Assembly: GCA_030637775.1 (NCBI GenBank)
Contig: DAOWFY010000140.1
Location: 1-28,088 of the forward strand
From: DAOVGU01 sp030637775 [NCBI: bacterium]
Lineage (GTDB): Bacteria; Ratteibacteria; UBA8468
Direction of reading: 5' to 3'
Length of the DNA: 28,088 nt
Shown: positions 8,665 through 16,133 of the stretch, in pieces
How positions within the stretch are numbered: the first letter of the stretch is position 1
Layout of the letters: every line of letters starts with the position of its first letter
Translations under genes and position numbers: made by a program
Notes under the pieces: generated by a model
What the model was told of the DNA's origin: nothing
The model's input: the letters and a program-made list of their open reading frames with translations, nothing else
Databases searched by the model: none

Positions 8665-10114
8665 GGGTATTTCTCAGACTTTCGTTACGGAAACAATAGT
8701 TTTGGCAGGTTTCATCTTTATTTACCGCTTGATCGCCAAAAATTTTGGTCCCGAAGGGGTGGGGGAGTATTCCCTAATCAGAAGAGTGGTTAGTTTTATT
8801 CAACCTTTATTGATTTTAGGTTTAGGGATAGGGCTGCCGAGATATATTGCGATGAGTAGGGATAAAGACCAAAGAATTTCATATATAAAAGCAGGCTTTT
8901 TAGTTATAACAGTTTTTACATCACTTTTTTTGATTGTTATAAATCTATTCAGAGTCTATTTTGCCAGAACATTCTTTGGCAATATTGCTTATACCGATCT
9001 GGTTCTGCCTTTTTCATTTCTTCTGATGGGCTTAGTTTTACACATTTTAATCTATTCCTATTTTCGCGGACGATTATTTGTAAAAACCTTTAATTCTCTC
9101 CAAGTAATAAATTTATCTTTGGTCCCGATTATTATTCTTATTTTTTTCAGAAATATTACGATCTCAAAGTTAATAATTTTAGTAGGCAGTAACACTTTTA
9201 TAATTGCTTTTCTTTTTTCTTTACCCTTTATTAAAGACCTCTTTGCTCCTCTTAAAAAACTACAACTTAAAAATTCATTAAAGGAACTGTTTCGTTATAG
9301 TCTACCTCGCGTTCCCGGTGATTTTGCTCTTGCCGGTCTTTTTTCCTTAGGTCCCATCTTTGCGGCCCATTTTACCCCTATTGAAGAGGTAGGTTATCTT
9401 TCCGTAAGCCAGAGCCTGTTGATTGGAATGTGTGGAATGGTTGCTCCAATAGGCATAATTCTTCTTCCCAGGGTCAGTCTTTTAATCGCTCAAGGGGAGC
9501 AAGAAACAATAAAGAAAAATTTGGATTTGTTTATTGCTGCTATTTTCCAGTGTTCCATCTTTGTGTGTGCTCAACTGATAATATTCACCGAGAGCATCAT
9601 AAAGTACTGGTTGGGTCCTGAATTCTCTGGCGCTATTCCCGTAATGCGTATCGCCCTCCTTTCCACAATTTTTTATACTTTCTATATCGGGATGAGAACT
9701 ATTTTGGATGCCACAAAAGTTAAACCTCTAAATACAATAAACATTTCTATCTCCCTGGGTACTTTTTTGTTAATTGCCGGAATGCTATTGTTCATCTTTA
9801 AGTTCTTTACCCCGGTTATTAGTTTAAGCATCGCCTTTAGTTCGGGATTAATGTCTTTGGGAATTTTAACCTATATTTCCCTGAGAAAGATATATCCGGA
9901 AAACCTGAAAAAGGATTTGAAACATTTCGGGATAGCTACGGTTATTAATCTTTTATTAGCAGGCATCGCGATGTCAACAAAGCCCTTTATAACTTCAAAA
10001 CTTTACTACTTGATTATCTTTGAAATTTTCTTGGGAATAGTTTACTTATCAATTCTATGGTTACTGAAAATGGATTGGCTGAGACAAATCCCTGAAAGAA
10101 TGTTAATAAAATGA
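8648..10114 (+). CDS. Polysaccharide flippase, Wzx-like (MOP superfamily)
   Basis: Moves undecaprenyl-linked repeat units from the cytoplasmic to the periplasmic face of the inner membrane. The 488 residues are hydrophobic through nearly the whole length, with some 12-14 membrane segments. The N-terminus has the family pattern (YRLIAKNFGPEGVGEYSLIRRVVSFIQPLLILGLGIGLPRYI, shown here only as a region at residues 26-68). FRYSLPRVPGDFAL near residue 215 marks the start of the second half, as in Polysacc_synt proteins. It overlaps the GT-C gene before it and shares ATGA with the polymerase/ligase gene after it, so the three are coupled. The substrate is unknown. Confidence 0.88.
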   Translation: MKPTFKGISQTFVTETIVLAGFIFIYRLIAKNFGPEGVGEYSLIRRVVSFIQPLLILGLGIGLPRYIAMSRDKDQRISYIKAGFLVITVFTSLFLIVINLFRVYFARTFFGNIAYTDLVLPFSFLLMGLVLHILIYSYFRGRLFVKTFNSLQVINLSLVPIIILIFFRNITISKLIILVGSNTFIIAFLFSLPFIKDLFAPLKKLQLKNSLKELFRYSLPRVPGDFALAGLFSLGPIFAAHFTPIEEVGYLSVSQSLLIGMCGMVAPIGIILLPRVSLLIAQGEQETIKKNLDLFIAAIFQCSIFVCAQLIIFTESIIKYWLGPEFSGAIPVMRIALLSTIFYTFYIGMRTILDATKVKPLNTINISISLGTFLLIAGMLLFIFKFFTPVISLSIAFSSGLMSLGILTYISLRKIYPENLKKDLKHFGIATVINLLLAGIAMSTKPFITSKLYYLIIFEIFLGIVYLSILWLLKMDWLRQIPERMLIK

Positions 10115-11328
10115 TTTTAGTAATAATTTTTGCCATATTCCTTATTCCTACCAAATACACAGCCTTATCTGAGAGGTTGCATTTGCCATCCTTTCTAAAT
10201 CCAGTATTCTGGTTGTTCGCCATTATTTTCACGGTGATTATTATCAATATTCTAATAAGGCAAAAAGTTCCTAAAGTTCCCAAAAGGCTTCTTCTCCCAT
10301 ATATTGGTTTTGAAGGTTTGATGCTCTTAAGCCTTACCTACACGCCAAATTTAATATACGGGGTAGCTAAGTGTCTTGAGTTTATTACCTATACTACCTT
10401 CGCATGTTTTGCTCCTTTTTTCCTATTTCGGAGTAAATTCATCCTTGAGCGATTTTTTTATACATTAATTGCGATGGGCATCTTCCTCGCGATGGCTGTC
10501 TTTATTACTAACCCTCCGTATCTTTCCTCCCCGATTAAATTCCACACCGTATTTGGCACTAATTACTTAGCAATCCAGCAGATTGTGGGAATGGGGGCCT
10601 TAGTAATCCTTTATTACTCCTTATTTAAAAATCGCTCCAGAAAACAGGTAGGTCGGCTTATCCTCCTATTAATAATGCTTATTGGCGCTCTTTTTTATGC
10701 AGGAGGCAAGGGCGCTGTTCTCAGCTTTTTCATCACAATAATTTTTATGTCAATCGCCTCTATTAAATTTGAGAATAAGTTTAAAAAGATATTAATCAAT
10801 AAGCGGATATTAATTTTTTCCTTTTTGGTGATTTTTGCCGGAGGTTCATTATTATTTTCGAGAATGAGTAAGGCTTTTCTTGCGCGCACCAAGTTTTTAT
10901 TATTGGCTGGGTCCTATGCTCAGGTAGAAAGGTTAGAAAATGCAAAGGTTGCTTTAGAATTAGCTTATTGCCATCCTCTCTCTGGAGTAGGAGTAGGTGG
11001 ATTTAGTGATTTTTCTATTCAGATGAAGGATATAGAAAGATTTAAATACCCGCATAATATATTTTTAGAGGTTATTTCTGAATTGGGCCTGATTGGTTTC
11101 ATATTTTTTGTTCTGATAATCGCCTTTGCTTTTAAACAGCTTCTTTATTTACAAAGCAAATATCGACATTCAGAGTTATATCCCTTGCCCAATGTAATTC
11201 TTGGCCTCTTTATCTTTTCTTTCTTAAATTCTTTAGCTTCGGGTGATATCAATAACCATTTACTTTTTGCCTGGATTGGCAGCGCATATGCCATTGAACA
11301 GGTTTTAAAATCAAATTTTGACATTTAA
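10111..11328 (+). CDS. O-antigen polymerase or ligase (Wzy/WaaL family), first copy
   Basis: Either joins lipid-linked repeat units (Wzy) or transfers a finished chain to an acceptor (WaaL), in the periplasm. The 405-residue protein has about ten to twelve hydrophobic segments. It contains the Wzy_C domain pattern near residues 278-330: AKVALELAYCHPLSGVGVGG followed by YPHNIFLEVISELGLIG. The start overlaps the flippase stop as ATGA. It directly follows the Wzx-like gene, which favours a polymerase role, but sequence alone does not separate Wzy from WaaL. Repeat R1 copy A begins two bases after its stop codon. Confidence 0.82.
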   Translation: MILVIIFAIFLIPTKYTALSERLHLPSFLNPVFWLFAIIFTVIIINILIRQKVPKVPKRLLLPYIGFEGLMLLSLTYTPNLIYGVAKCLEFITYTTFACFAPFFLFRSKFILERFFYTLIAMGIFLAMAVFITNPPYLSSPIKFHTVFGTNYLAIQQIVGMGALVILYYSLFKNRSRKQVGRLILLLIMLIGALFYAGGKGAVLSFFITIIFMSIASIKFENKFKKILINKRILIFSFLVIFAGGSLLFSRMSKAFLARTKFLLLAGSYAQVERLENAKVALELAYCHPLSGVGVGGFSDFSIQMKDIERFKYPHNIFLEVISELGLIGFIFFVLIIAFAFKQLLYLQSKYRHSELYPLPNVILGLFIFSFLNSLASGDINNHLLFAWIGSAYAIEQVLKSNFDI

Positions 11329-11329
11329 A

Positions 11330-11450
11330 GTTGCTGCGAGGATTGTCTGGAAGTGTAATCTATTCGCATATTTGCTACTAAAGTAGGCTGATAGTATAAT
11401 GTCGCAATTCCCTACTAAAGATGGTATAATTAATTAGTAGCGGAATTTAT
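11330..11450 (+). repeat. Repeat R1, copy A
   Basis: Shares the ordered blocks TTGCTGYGAG, CTATYCGCATATTTGCTAC, AAGTAG, CTGATAGTA, TCGCAATTCCCTACT and AGTAGCGGAATTT with copy B (22553-22708) and its first part with copy C (23162-23243, opposite strand). The last two blocks form a hairpin (AATTCCCTACT 11406-11416 with AGTAGCGGAATT 11436-11447). This copy fills most of the gap between the O-antigen polymerase/ligase gene and mntA. Confidence 0.8.
11372..11430 (+). promoter_or_regulatory. Candidate promoters of the MntA/HepT operon, inside repeat R1
   Basis: TTGCTA (11372-11377), 17 bases, TATAAT (11395-11400) is a good sigma70-type pair. A second one is the extended -10 TGGTATAAT (11422-11430) in the loop of the R1 hairpin. 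Copy B has TACAGT and no TATAAT at the matching places, so promoter strength differs between copies. Confidence 0.5.
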
Positions 11451-11470
11451 TTCGAATATTATAGAATTAT

Positions 11471-11767
11471 ATGAAGAAAATTTCAGAAAACCCAGAAAAG
11501 GAAATTAAGAATATTATCTTTCAGTTTTTGGACCCTAAGGAATATCAAGTTTTCATTTTTGGCTCAAGGGTTACTGGAAAAGCACAAAAATATAGCGATT
11601 ACGATGTAGGAATTCGGGGCAAAAAATCTTTACCTTCCAAGATTAAAGTTTTGATTGAAGAAGCATTGGAAGAATCTGATTTGCCTTACAAGGTTGATAT
11701 TATTGATTTTTCTTTGGTCTCTCCCAACTTTAAAAAAGTGGCTTTATCAAAAATTAAAAAATTATGA
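11471..11767 (+). CDS. mntA: MntA-like nucleotidyltransferase antitoxin
   Basis: Minimal nucleotidyltransferase (MNT) of the kind that neutralises a HEPN toxin by AMPylating it. The 98 residues contain the core motif FGSRVTGKAQKYSDYDVGI (GSRxxG plus the metal-binding SDYD pair) and a later acidic position in KVDIID, the usual three-carboxylate layout. It overlaps the HEPN gene by ATGA, the standard pairing in type VII toxin-antitoxin systems and in HI0073/HI0074. No clear Shine-Dalgarno precedes the ATG; transcription probably starts in R1 copy A. The pair is unrelated to the polysaccharide genes around it. Confidence 0.85.
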   Translation: MKKISENPEKEIKNIIFQFLDPKEYQVFIFGSRVTGKAQKYSDYDVGIRGKKSLPSKIKVLIEEALEESDLPYKVDIIDFSLVSPNFKKVALSKIKKL

Positions 11768-12135
11768 CTAAGTCAGAAAGTTTGATTAAAGATCTCAAAA
11801 AGGCTAATCAAAGATTAAAAGAAGCAACTGAAGCTAAACCGACAAGGATGAATAGAGATGCAACCATTCAAAGATTTGAATTCACTTTTGAACTTGCCTG
11901 GAAGACAATTCAAGAATATGTCCGAGACCAGGGTCTTGATTGCAAAAGTCCTAAAAATTGTATTCGAGAAGGAGGTCGGCTGGAATTAATCGAGAATGTC
12001 GAAAAATGGTTTAAGTTTTTAGATAATAGAAACCTTATTGCTCACACCTATAATGAGAAATTAGCCAACAAAGTTTATCGTAAGGCCTTGAAGTTTCCCC
12101 AGGAAATAGATGGTTTATTGGAAAGCCTTGGTTAG
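11764..12135 (+). CDS. hepT: HepT-like HEPN toxin / nucleotidyltransferase substrate-binding protein (HI0074 family)
   Basis: All-helical HEPN protein that in characterised systems acts as an RNase and is silenced by MntA-type AMPylation. The 123 residues carry the conserved FEFTFELAWKTIQEYV helix and the HEPN active-site motif RNLIAH (R-x4-H) followed by TYNE; the tyrosine just after the histidine is the residue modified in studied HepT proteins. The family is also annotated as nucleotidyltransferase substrate-binding protein. It is coupled to mntA through the ATGA overlap. An imperfect hairpin with a short T-run after it (12165-12194) may end the operon. Confidence 0.85.
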   Translation: MTKSESLIKDLKKANQRLKEATEAKPTRMNRDATIQRFEFTFELAWKTIQEYVRDQGLDCKSPKNCIREGGRLELIENVEKWFKFLDNRNLIAHTYNEKLANKVYRKALKFPQEIDGLLESLG

Positions 12136-12164
12136 ACTGACCGTACCCTTCCAACAGAGCCGGC

Positions 12165-12194
12165 AACCCTTTTCTAAATAAGAAGAAAGGTTTT
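12165..12194 (+). terminator. Possible weak terminator after hepT
   Basis: AACCCTTTTCT and AGAAGAAAGGTT can pair imperfectly around AAATA, followed by TTTT. The stem is AT-rich with bulges, so this is tentative. Confidence 0.3.
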
Positions 12195-12207
12195 AGCTAA
12201 TATTTAA

Positions 12208-13224
12208 ATGGACAATTTACCTTTGGTTTCAATAATTATTCCCTGCCGCAATGAGGAAAAATTCATTGAGAAATGTCTTGATTCCATTGTCTTACAGGAT
12301 TATCCCAAGGAGAGCTTAGAGGTTTTGGTTGTCGATGGGATGAGTGGGGATGGGACAAGAGATATTATAAGAAGCTATGCGCAAGAGCATTCCTTTATCG
12401 GGCTTCTGGATAACCCAAAGAAAATCACTCCTTGTGGATTAAATACAGGCATTAAAAATGCAAAGGGAGAAATTATTTTATGGATGAGTGCCCACAACAG
12501 ATATAAGAAGGATTATATATCAAAATGCATTAAGTATCAGAAAGAATATAATGCCGATAATGTGGGTGGGAGGATGGTAACTCTACCCAGGAATGACACC
12601 TTTATCGGCAAAGCTATAGTTAATGTCTTATCTCATCCTTTTGGCGTTGGCAATTCCATTTTCAGAATAGGCGCAAAGAAACCGAGATGGGTGGATACCG
12701 TGTTTGGTGGCTGCTATAAAAAAGAGGTTTTTGATAAAATTGGGCTTTTCAACGAGAATCTTGCCCGAGGTCAGGATATGGAATTTAATTTAAGGTTAAA
12801 AAGAGCGGGACTGAAAACTTTATTAGTCCCTGAGATTGTAAGTTATTATTATGCCCGCTCTGACTTTAAGTCATTTTATAAGTATAATTTTGTAAATGGG
12901 TTCTGGGCTATTCTTCCTTTTAAATTTACCAAGATAATGCCTGTTTCCTTAAGGCATTTGATTCCTTTTATATTTGTTCTTAGTTTAATGGGGAGTGGAA
13001 TTCTCTCCTTCTTTCTTCCTCTCTTTCGCCGGATATTTTTGCTTATTGTTGGTCTATATTTCTTGACCAATATCTATTTTTCCCTTAAAATTGCCTTAAA
13101 AAAGAAAAATATAAAATACCTGTTTATGATGCCGATAGTATTTGCATCACTTCATACAGGATATGGTTTAGGTTCAATCTGGGGGGCGATAAAATTGTTG
13201 TTGCCGGGCAAAAAGAAGGATTAA
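12208..13224 (+). CDS. Glycosyltransferase family 2, ExoA-like
   Basis: Adds a sugar to the growing lipid-linked unit on the cytoplasmic side. The 338 residues open with the GT-A pattern VSIIIPCRNEEKFIEKCLDSI and VVDGMSGDGTRDI. The later FGGCYKKEVFDKIGLFNENL and GQDMEFNLRLKRAG match the acceptor and catalytic-base region, as in succinoglycan ExoA-like enzymes. Three hydrophobic segments lie in the last ~90 residues (about 250-330). At the place where ExoA relatives usually have an Asp-containing metal motif (DAH-type), this protein reads WMSAHNRY, with no Asp. It lies between two toxin-antitoxin modules. Donor sugar unknown. Confidence 0.87.
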   Translation: MDNLPLVSIIIPCRNEEKFIEKCLDSIVLQDYPKESLEVLVVDGMSGDGTRDIIRSYAQEHSFIGLLDNPKKITPCGLNTGIKNAKGEIILWMSAHNRYKKDYISKCIKYQKEYNADNVGGRMVTLPRNDTFIGKAIVNVLSHPFGVGNSIFRIGAKKPRWVDTVFGGCYKKEVFDKIGLFNENLARGQDMEFNLRLKRAGLKTLLVPEIVSYYYARSDFKSFYKYNFVNGFWAILPFKFTKIMPVSLRHLIPFIFVLSLMGSGILSFFLPLFRRIFLLIVGLYFLTNIYFSLKIALKKKNIKYLFMMPIVFASLHTGYGLGSIWGAIKLLLPGKKKD

Positions 13225-13233
13225 GATAAAAAA

Positions 13234-13276
13234 TTGTCTCTAGAGGAATTTTGTGGTAAAATTTATAATGGAGGTG
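13234..13276 (+). promoter_or_regulatory. Promoter and ribosome binding site of the RelE/ParE-type operon
   Basis: TTGTCT (13234-13239), 17 bases, TAAAAT (13257-13262); a perfect TATAAT also occurs at 13264-13269. The Shine-Dalgarno GGAGGTGAG (13270-13278) precedes the ATG at 13284. Confidence 0.45.
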
Positions 13277-13283
13277 AGGGTTA

Positions 13284-13475
13284 ATGGGCAATAAAACAGT
13301 AAATATTCCAGTAAGAACTATTCATAAACTTCAAGAGGTTTTAACAGAATTAGAAAAGGCAATTTCTCCCTATAAAGCCAAATTTCTGGCAAGAATGTAT
13401 CGAGCCAGAGCCTCTGATTTGGAGGGAAAGGGAAAGAATTTGCCAGAAATTAAAAAACGATTCGGGAAGGATTGA
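13284..13475 (+). CDS. Small probable antitoxin paired with a RelE/ParE-type toxin
   Basis: A 63-residue charged, mostly helical protein with no recognised DNA-binding domain in the visible sequence (MGNKTVNIPVRTIHKLQEV start, basic C-terminus KKRFGKD). I call it an antitoxin only from context: it sits directly before, and overlaps (TGATG) with, a RelE/ParE-like toxin, has a strong ribosome binding site and a promoter of its own, and has the size of type II antitoxins. The first residues could form a short beta strand as in ribbon-helix-helix proteins, but this is not demonstrated. Confidence 0.65.
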   Translation: MGNKTVNIPVRTIHKLQEVLTELEKAISPYKAKFLARMYRARASDLEGKGKNLPEIKKRFGKD

Positions 13476-13756
13476 TGGGCTCTCGCTATGAAGTTATTTT
13501 TCTCCCCGAGGCAGAGGAAGACTTAGAAGATTTAGATCCTTCCATCCGTAAAAGGTGTTTAACCAAAATCGAATGGTTATCTTTGCATCCTGAAGTTCTC
13601 GGCAAGAAACCTCTCCAAAGTTTACCATCTTCCCTAAAAGGTCTTAACAGTTATGTAGTCGGTAATTGGCGAATTCTTTATTGGGTATACCCATCGCAAA
13701 AGTGCATCAAAATATATGGCATTCAGCATCGTTCTTCCATATACAAACATCTTTAA
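13475..13756 (+). CDS. RelE/ParE-type toxin
   Basis: Member of the RelE/ParE fold, which includes ribosome-dependent mRNA nucleases and gyrase poisons. The ATG at 13475 overlaps the antitoxin stop, giving 93 residues. The start YEVIFLPEAEEDLEDLDPSI, the central WRILYWVYPSQKCIKIYGI and the terminal HRSSIYKHL follow the family pattern, where the last helix/strand usually has H-R-x-x-x-Y. RelE-type (RNase) and ParE-type (gyrase) cannot be told apart here. The stop codon shares its last base with the start of the sugar transferase gene (TAATG), so translation of the two is likely coupled. Confidence 0.8.
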   Translation: MGSRYEVIFLPEAEEDLEDLDPSIRKRCLTKIEWLSLHPEVLGKKPLQSLPSSLKGLNSYVVGNWRILYWVYPSQKCIKIYGIQHRSSIYKHL

Positions 13757-14358
13757 TGTTAAAGCGATTGTTTGATATTGTTTTTTCTTTTATCGGGCTT
13801 GTAGTTCTATCTCCCCTTTTTCTTCTTGTCTCCATTTTAATAAAGTTAGATTCGAAGGGTCCAGTCTTTTATCGGGGAGTAAGGATTGGCAGATTTGGTA
13901 AATCATTCAGGATATATAAATTCAGAACGCTGGTGGCCAATGCCGATAAGATTGGGGGTCCTTCTACCGCTGATGATGACCCAAGAATTACTAAAATTGG
14001 CAGACTTATCAGAAAGTATAAATTGGATGAATTCCCCCAACTTATTAATGTCCTTTTTGGCAAGATGAGCCTTGTGGGTCCCAGGCCTCAAGTTCCGGAG
14101 GATGTTGCGCTCTATACCAAAGAGGAAAGGGCTATTCTGAATGTGCTCCCCGGGATAACGGACTACGCATCGATCAAGTTCAGTAACGAGGGAAAAATCC
14201 TTCGTGGCAGTACCGATACGGATAAGGTCTATGTAGAAAAGATAAGGTCTGAAAAACTCAGGCTTGAGCTGGTATATGCCAGAAATCACTCGCTTGGGAT
14301 TGATTTCAAAATCCTGTTGAAAACTTTAAGAACCCTGTTTGATAGAGGAAGAGACTGA
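13756..14358 (+). CDS. Small monotopic sugar transferase (PglC-like initiating phosphoglycosyl transferase)
   Basis: Transfers a phospho-sugar to undecaprenyl phosphate. I use the ATG at 13756 (200 residues, MLKRLFDIVFSFIGLVVLSP); a longer open frame upstream lies inside the toxin gene and adds no family sequence. The re-entrant helix is followed by FYRGVRIGR, YKFRTL, the Asp-Glu catalytic pair in KLDEFPQLINVLFGKMS, and VGPRPQ. The region after it reads LPGITDYASIKFSNE instead of RPGITGLAQVNGR, a variant seen in a PglC-like subgroup. It overlaps the transketolase gene by one base (TGATG). It is the second initiating enzyme in the window. Confidence 0.88.
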   Translation: MLKRLFDIVFSFIGLVVLSPLFLLVSILIKLDSKGPVFYRGVRIGRFGKSFRIYKFRTLVANADKIGGPSTADDDPRITKIGRLIRKYKLDEFPQLINVLFGKMSLVGPRPQVPEDVALYTKEERAILNVLPGITDYASIKFSNEGKILRGSTDTDKVYVEKIRSEKLRLELVYARNHSLGIDFKILLKTLRTLFDRGRD

Positions 14359-15188
14359 TGGCTCAGTTATATAAAGAGGAAATTAATGAGTATAGAGAGA
14401 TTGCTAAGCAAATTAGAAGAGAAATACTTAGTATGGCCTATAAATCAAAAAGCCCGCATATTGGATCATCCCTTTCTATCGTTGAGATATTGGTAGCATT
14501 ATACTTCAAGTGTCTTTCGATTTCCCCCGATGCGCCTCAGGATGAAGGTAGAGACAGGTTCATTTTAAGCAAGGGGCATGGCTGCCCGGCATTATATGCT
14601 ACCCTTGCCTATAGAGGAGTCTTTAGCAAAGAGATTTTATCTGGATTTGCTGTCAATGGAGGTACGTTAGAGCAACATCCAAGTCGTGATATTAAGCGAG
14701 GGATTGAGGTTTCCACCGGTTCTTTGGGCCATGGGCTTTCAATCGGCGTGGGAATGGCTCTTGCCGCAAAGTATAACAGAGCAAACTATAGAGTAATTGC
14801 GCTTTTAAGTGACGGAGAAATGAACGAGGGCTCAGTTTGGGAAGCGGCGATGTTCGCTGCTCACCATAAACTTGACAACCTGATTGCAATCGTTGACTAT
14901 AATGAGCTTCAAGCATTAGGGAGAACAAATGAGGTGGTCAATTTAGAACCACTTGCTGGGAAATGGCATTCCTTTGGATGGGGGGTCCAGGAAATTGATG
15001 GACATAGTTTCAAAGAGATCATAAATATTTTTCAAAAAATTCCATTTCGGCAACAAAAACCAAGTGTTATTATCGCTCATACTATAAAAGGGAAAGGCGT
15101 CTCGTTTATGGAGGGCAAACTTCTCTGGCATTACCGACATCCAGATGACGAAGAATACAAAAGAGCATTAGAGGAGCTTTCTCGATAG
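14358..15188 (+). CDS. Transketolase-like, N-terminal (TPP-binding) subunit
   Basis: One half of a split thiamine-diphosphate transketolase. The 276 residues contain HIGSSLSIVEILVALYF, SKGHGCPALYATLA, TGSLGHGLSIGVGMALA and the TPP/metal site SDGEMNEGSVWEAAMFA ending in IVDYN (GDG-x-N type), plus a late SFMEG. It corresponds to the first domain of full-length transketolase. The next gene, five bases after the stop, encodes the rest, so they form a heteromer. Its place between a sugar transferase and a methyltransferase/aminotransferase set suggests a role in making an unusual sugar or acyl substituent rather than in central metabolism; that part is inference. Confidence 0.9.
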   Translation: MAQLYKEEINEYREIAKQIRREILSMAYKSKSPHIGSSLSIVEILVALYFKCLSISPDAPQDEGRDRFILSKGHGCPALYATLAYRGVFSKEILSGFAVNGGTLEQHPSRDIKRGIEVSTGSLGHGLSIGVGMALAAKYNRANYRVIALLSDGEMNEGSVWEAAMFAAHHKLDNLIAIVDYNELQALGRTNEVVNLEPLAGKWHSFGWGVQEIDGHSFKEIINIFQKIPFRQQKPSVIIAHTIKGKGVSFMEGKLLWHYRHPDDEEYKRALEELSR

Positions 15189-15193
15189 AACAT

Positions 15194-16117
15194 ATGAGAA
15201 CTACTTTCATAAAGACACTGGAAAAGGTCGCCGCGCGCGATGATAGTATCTTTTTGCTTACAGCAGATTTAGGCTTCAAATTATTTGATAGATTTAGGGA
15301 CGCCTATTCTGAAAGATTCATAAATGTTGGCGTTGCCGAAGCAAATATGATCGGTATTGCCGCAGGATTGGCCCTATCAGGGAAAAATGTTTATTGCTAT
15401 TCGATCGCTCCATTTTTGACGATGCGCTGTCTTGAACAGATTCGAATTGACCTCTGCTATCAAAACCTCAATGTAAAGTTGTTGGGCATTGGCGGAGGAT
15501 TGGTTTATGGCCTCGAAGGTACAACCCATCACGCAGTGGAGGATCTGGCCATTATGCGCTCATTGCCTAATATGACAGTGGTTGCTCCCGGGGATAAACG
15601 AGAAGCCGAAGCTTTAGCAAACGAATCGGTTCGGTACCAGGGTCCGATCTATATCCGGCTAAGCAAAGAGGGGGGAATCCAGGTTCATAAAACTACTCCC
15701 GGTCTTAAGATTGGCAAAGGATTCATTGTTAAGGAAGGAGCCGGTCTCACCATTATTACTGCCGGCAACCTTCTCTTTACCTCAAAATCGGTCTCGGATA
15801 TCCTGGAAAGCAAAAATGTAAAGACGACATTAATCAGCATGCATACAATAAAGCCTTTAGATATCAAACTTCTTGAAAGATGCCTCAAGACGAGTAAGGC
15901 AATATTTACCATAGAGGAACATAGTATTGTTGGAGGACTGGGTTCGGCGGTTGCCGAAGTTTTATTGGAGTTAGGTTACAAAGGAATATTTCGTCGCTTC
16001 GGACTTCCGGATAGGTATGGACCATATATTGGAAAAACCGAATATCTCCGTAAGAAATATCGCCTCACTCCAAAAGCGATTGCAAATTCCATTTTAAGAG
16101 TTTTAAATTACAAATAG
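15194..16117 (+). CDS. Transketolase-like, C-terminal (pyrimidine-binding) subunit
   Basis: Second half of the split transketolase. The 307 residues hold NVGVAEANMIGIAAGLALSG, where the Glu is the one that activates TPP, then GLEGTTHHAVEDLAIMRSLP, VVAPGD, PIYIRLSKEG and a C-terminal domain starting about residue 185 (ITAGNLLFTSKSVSDIL, FTIEEHSIVGGLGSAVAEVL). Order and length match transketolase/DXS-type second halves. The GTTHHAVED form is closer to the DXS/PDH-beta style than to classical transketolase. It is followed by a well-spaced ribosome binding site for the TylF-like gene. Confidence 0.9.
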   Translation: MRTTFIKTLEKVAARDDSIFLLTADLGFKLFDRFRDAYSERFINVGVAEANMIGIAAGLALSGKNVYCYSIAPFLTMRCLEQIRIDLCYQNLNVKLLGIGGGLVYGLEGTTHHAVEDLAIMRSLPNMTVVAPGDKREAEALANESVRYQGPIYIRLSKEGGIQVHKTTPGLKIGKGFIVKEGAGLTIITAGNLLFTSKSVSDILESKNVKTTLISMHTIKPLDIKLLERCLKTSKAIFTIEEHSIVGGLGSAVAEVLLELGYKGIFRRFGLPDRYGPYIGKTEYLRKKYRLTPKAIANSILRVLNYK

Positions 16118-16133
16118 CGAGGAGGGTTATGAT

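Noticed and set aside
13666-13755. 30-residue N-terminal extension of the small sugar transferase
   Set aside because: It is the toxin gene read in another frame; the family start MLKRLFDIVFS is at the ATG 13756.
13903-14289. 128-codon open frame on the minus strand
   Set aside because: Antisense to the conserved core of the small sugar transferase; no motif and no ribosome binding site noticed.
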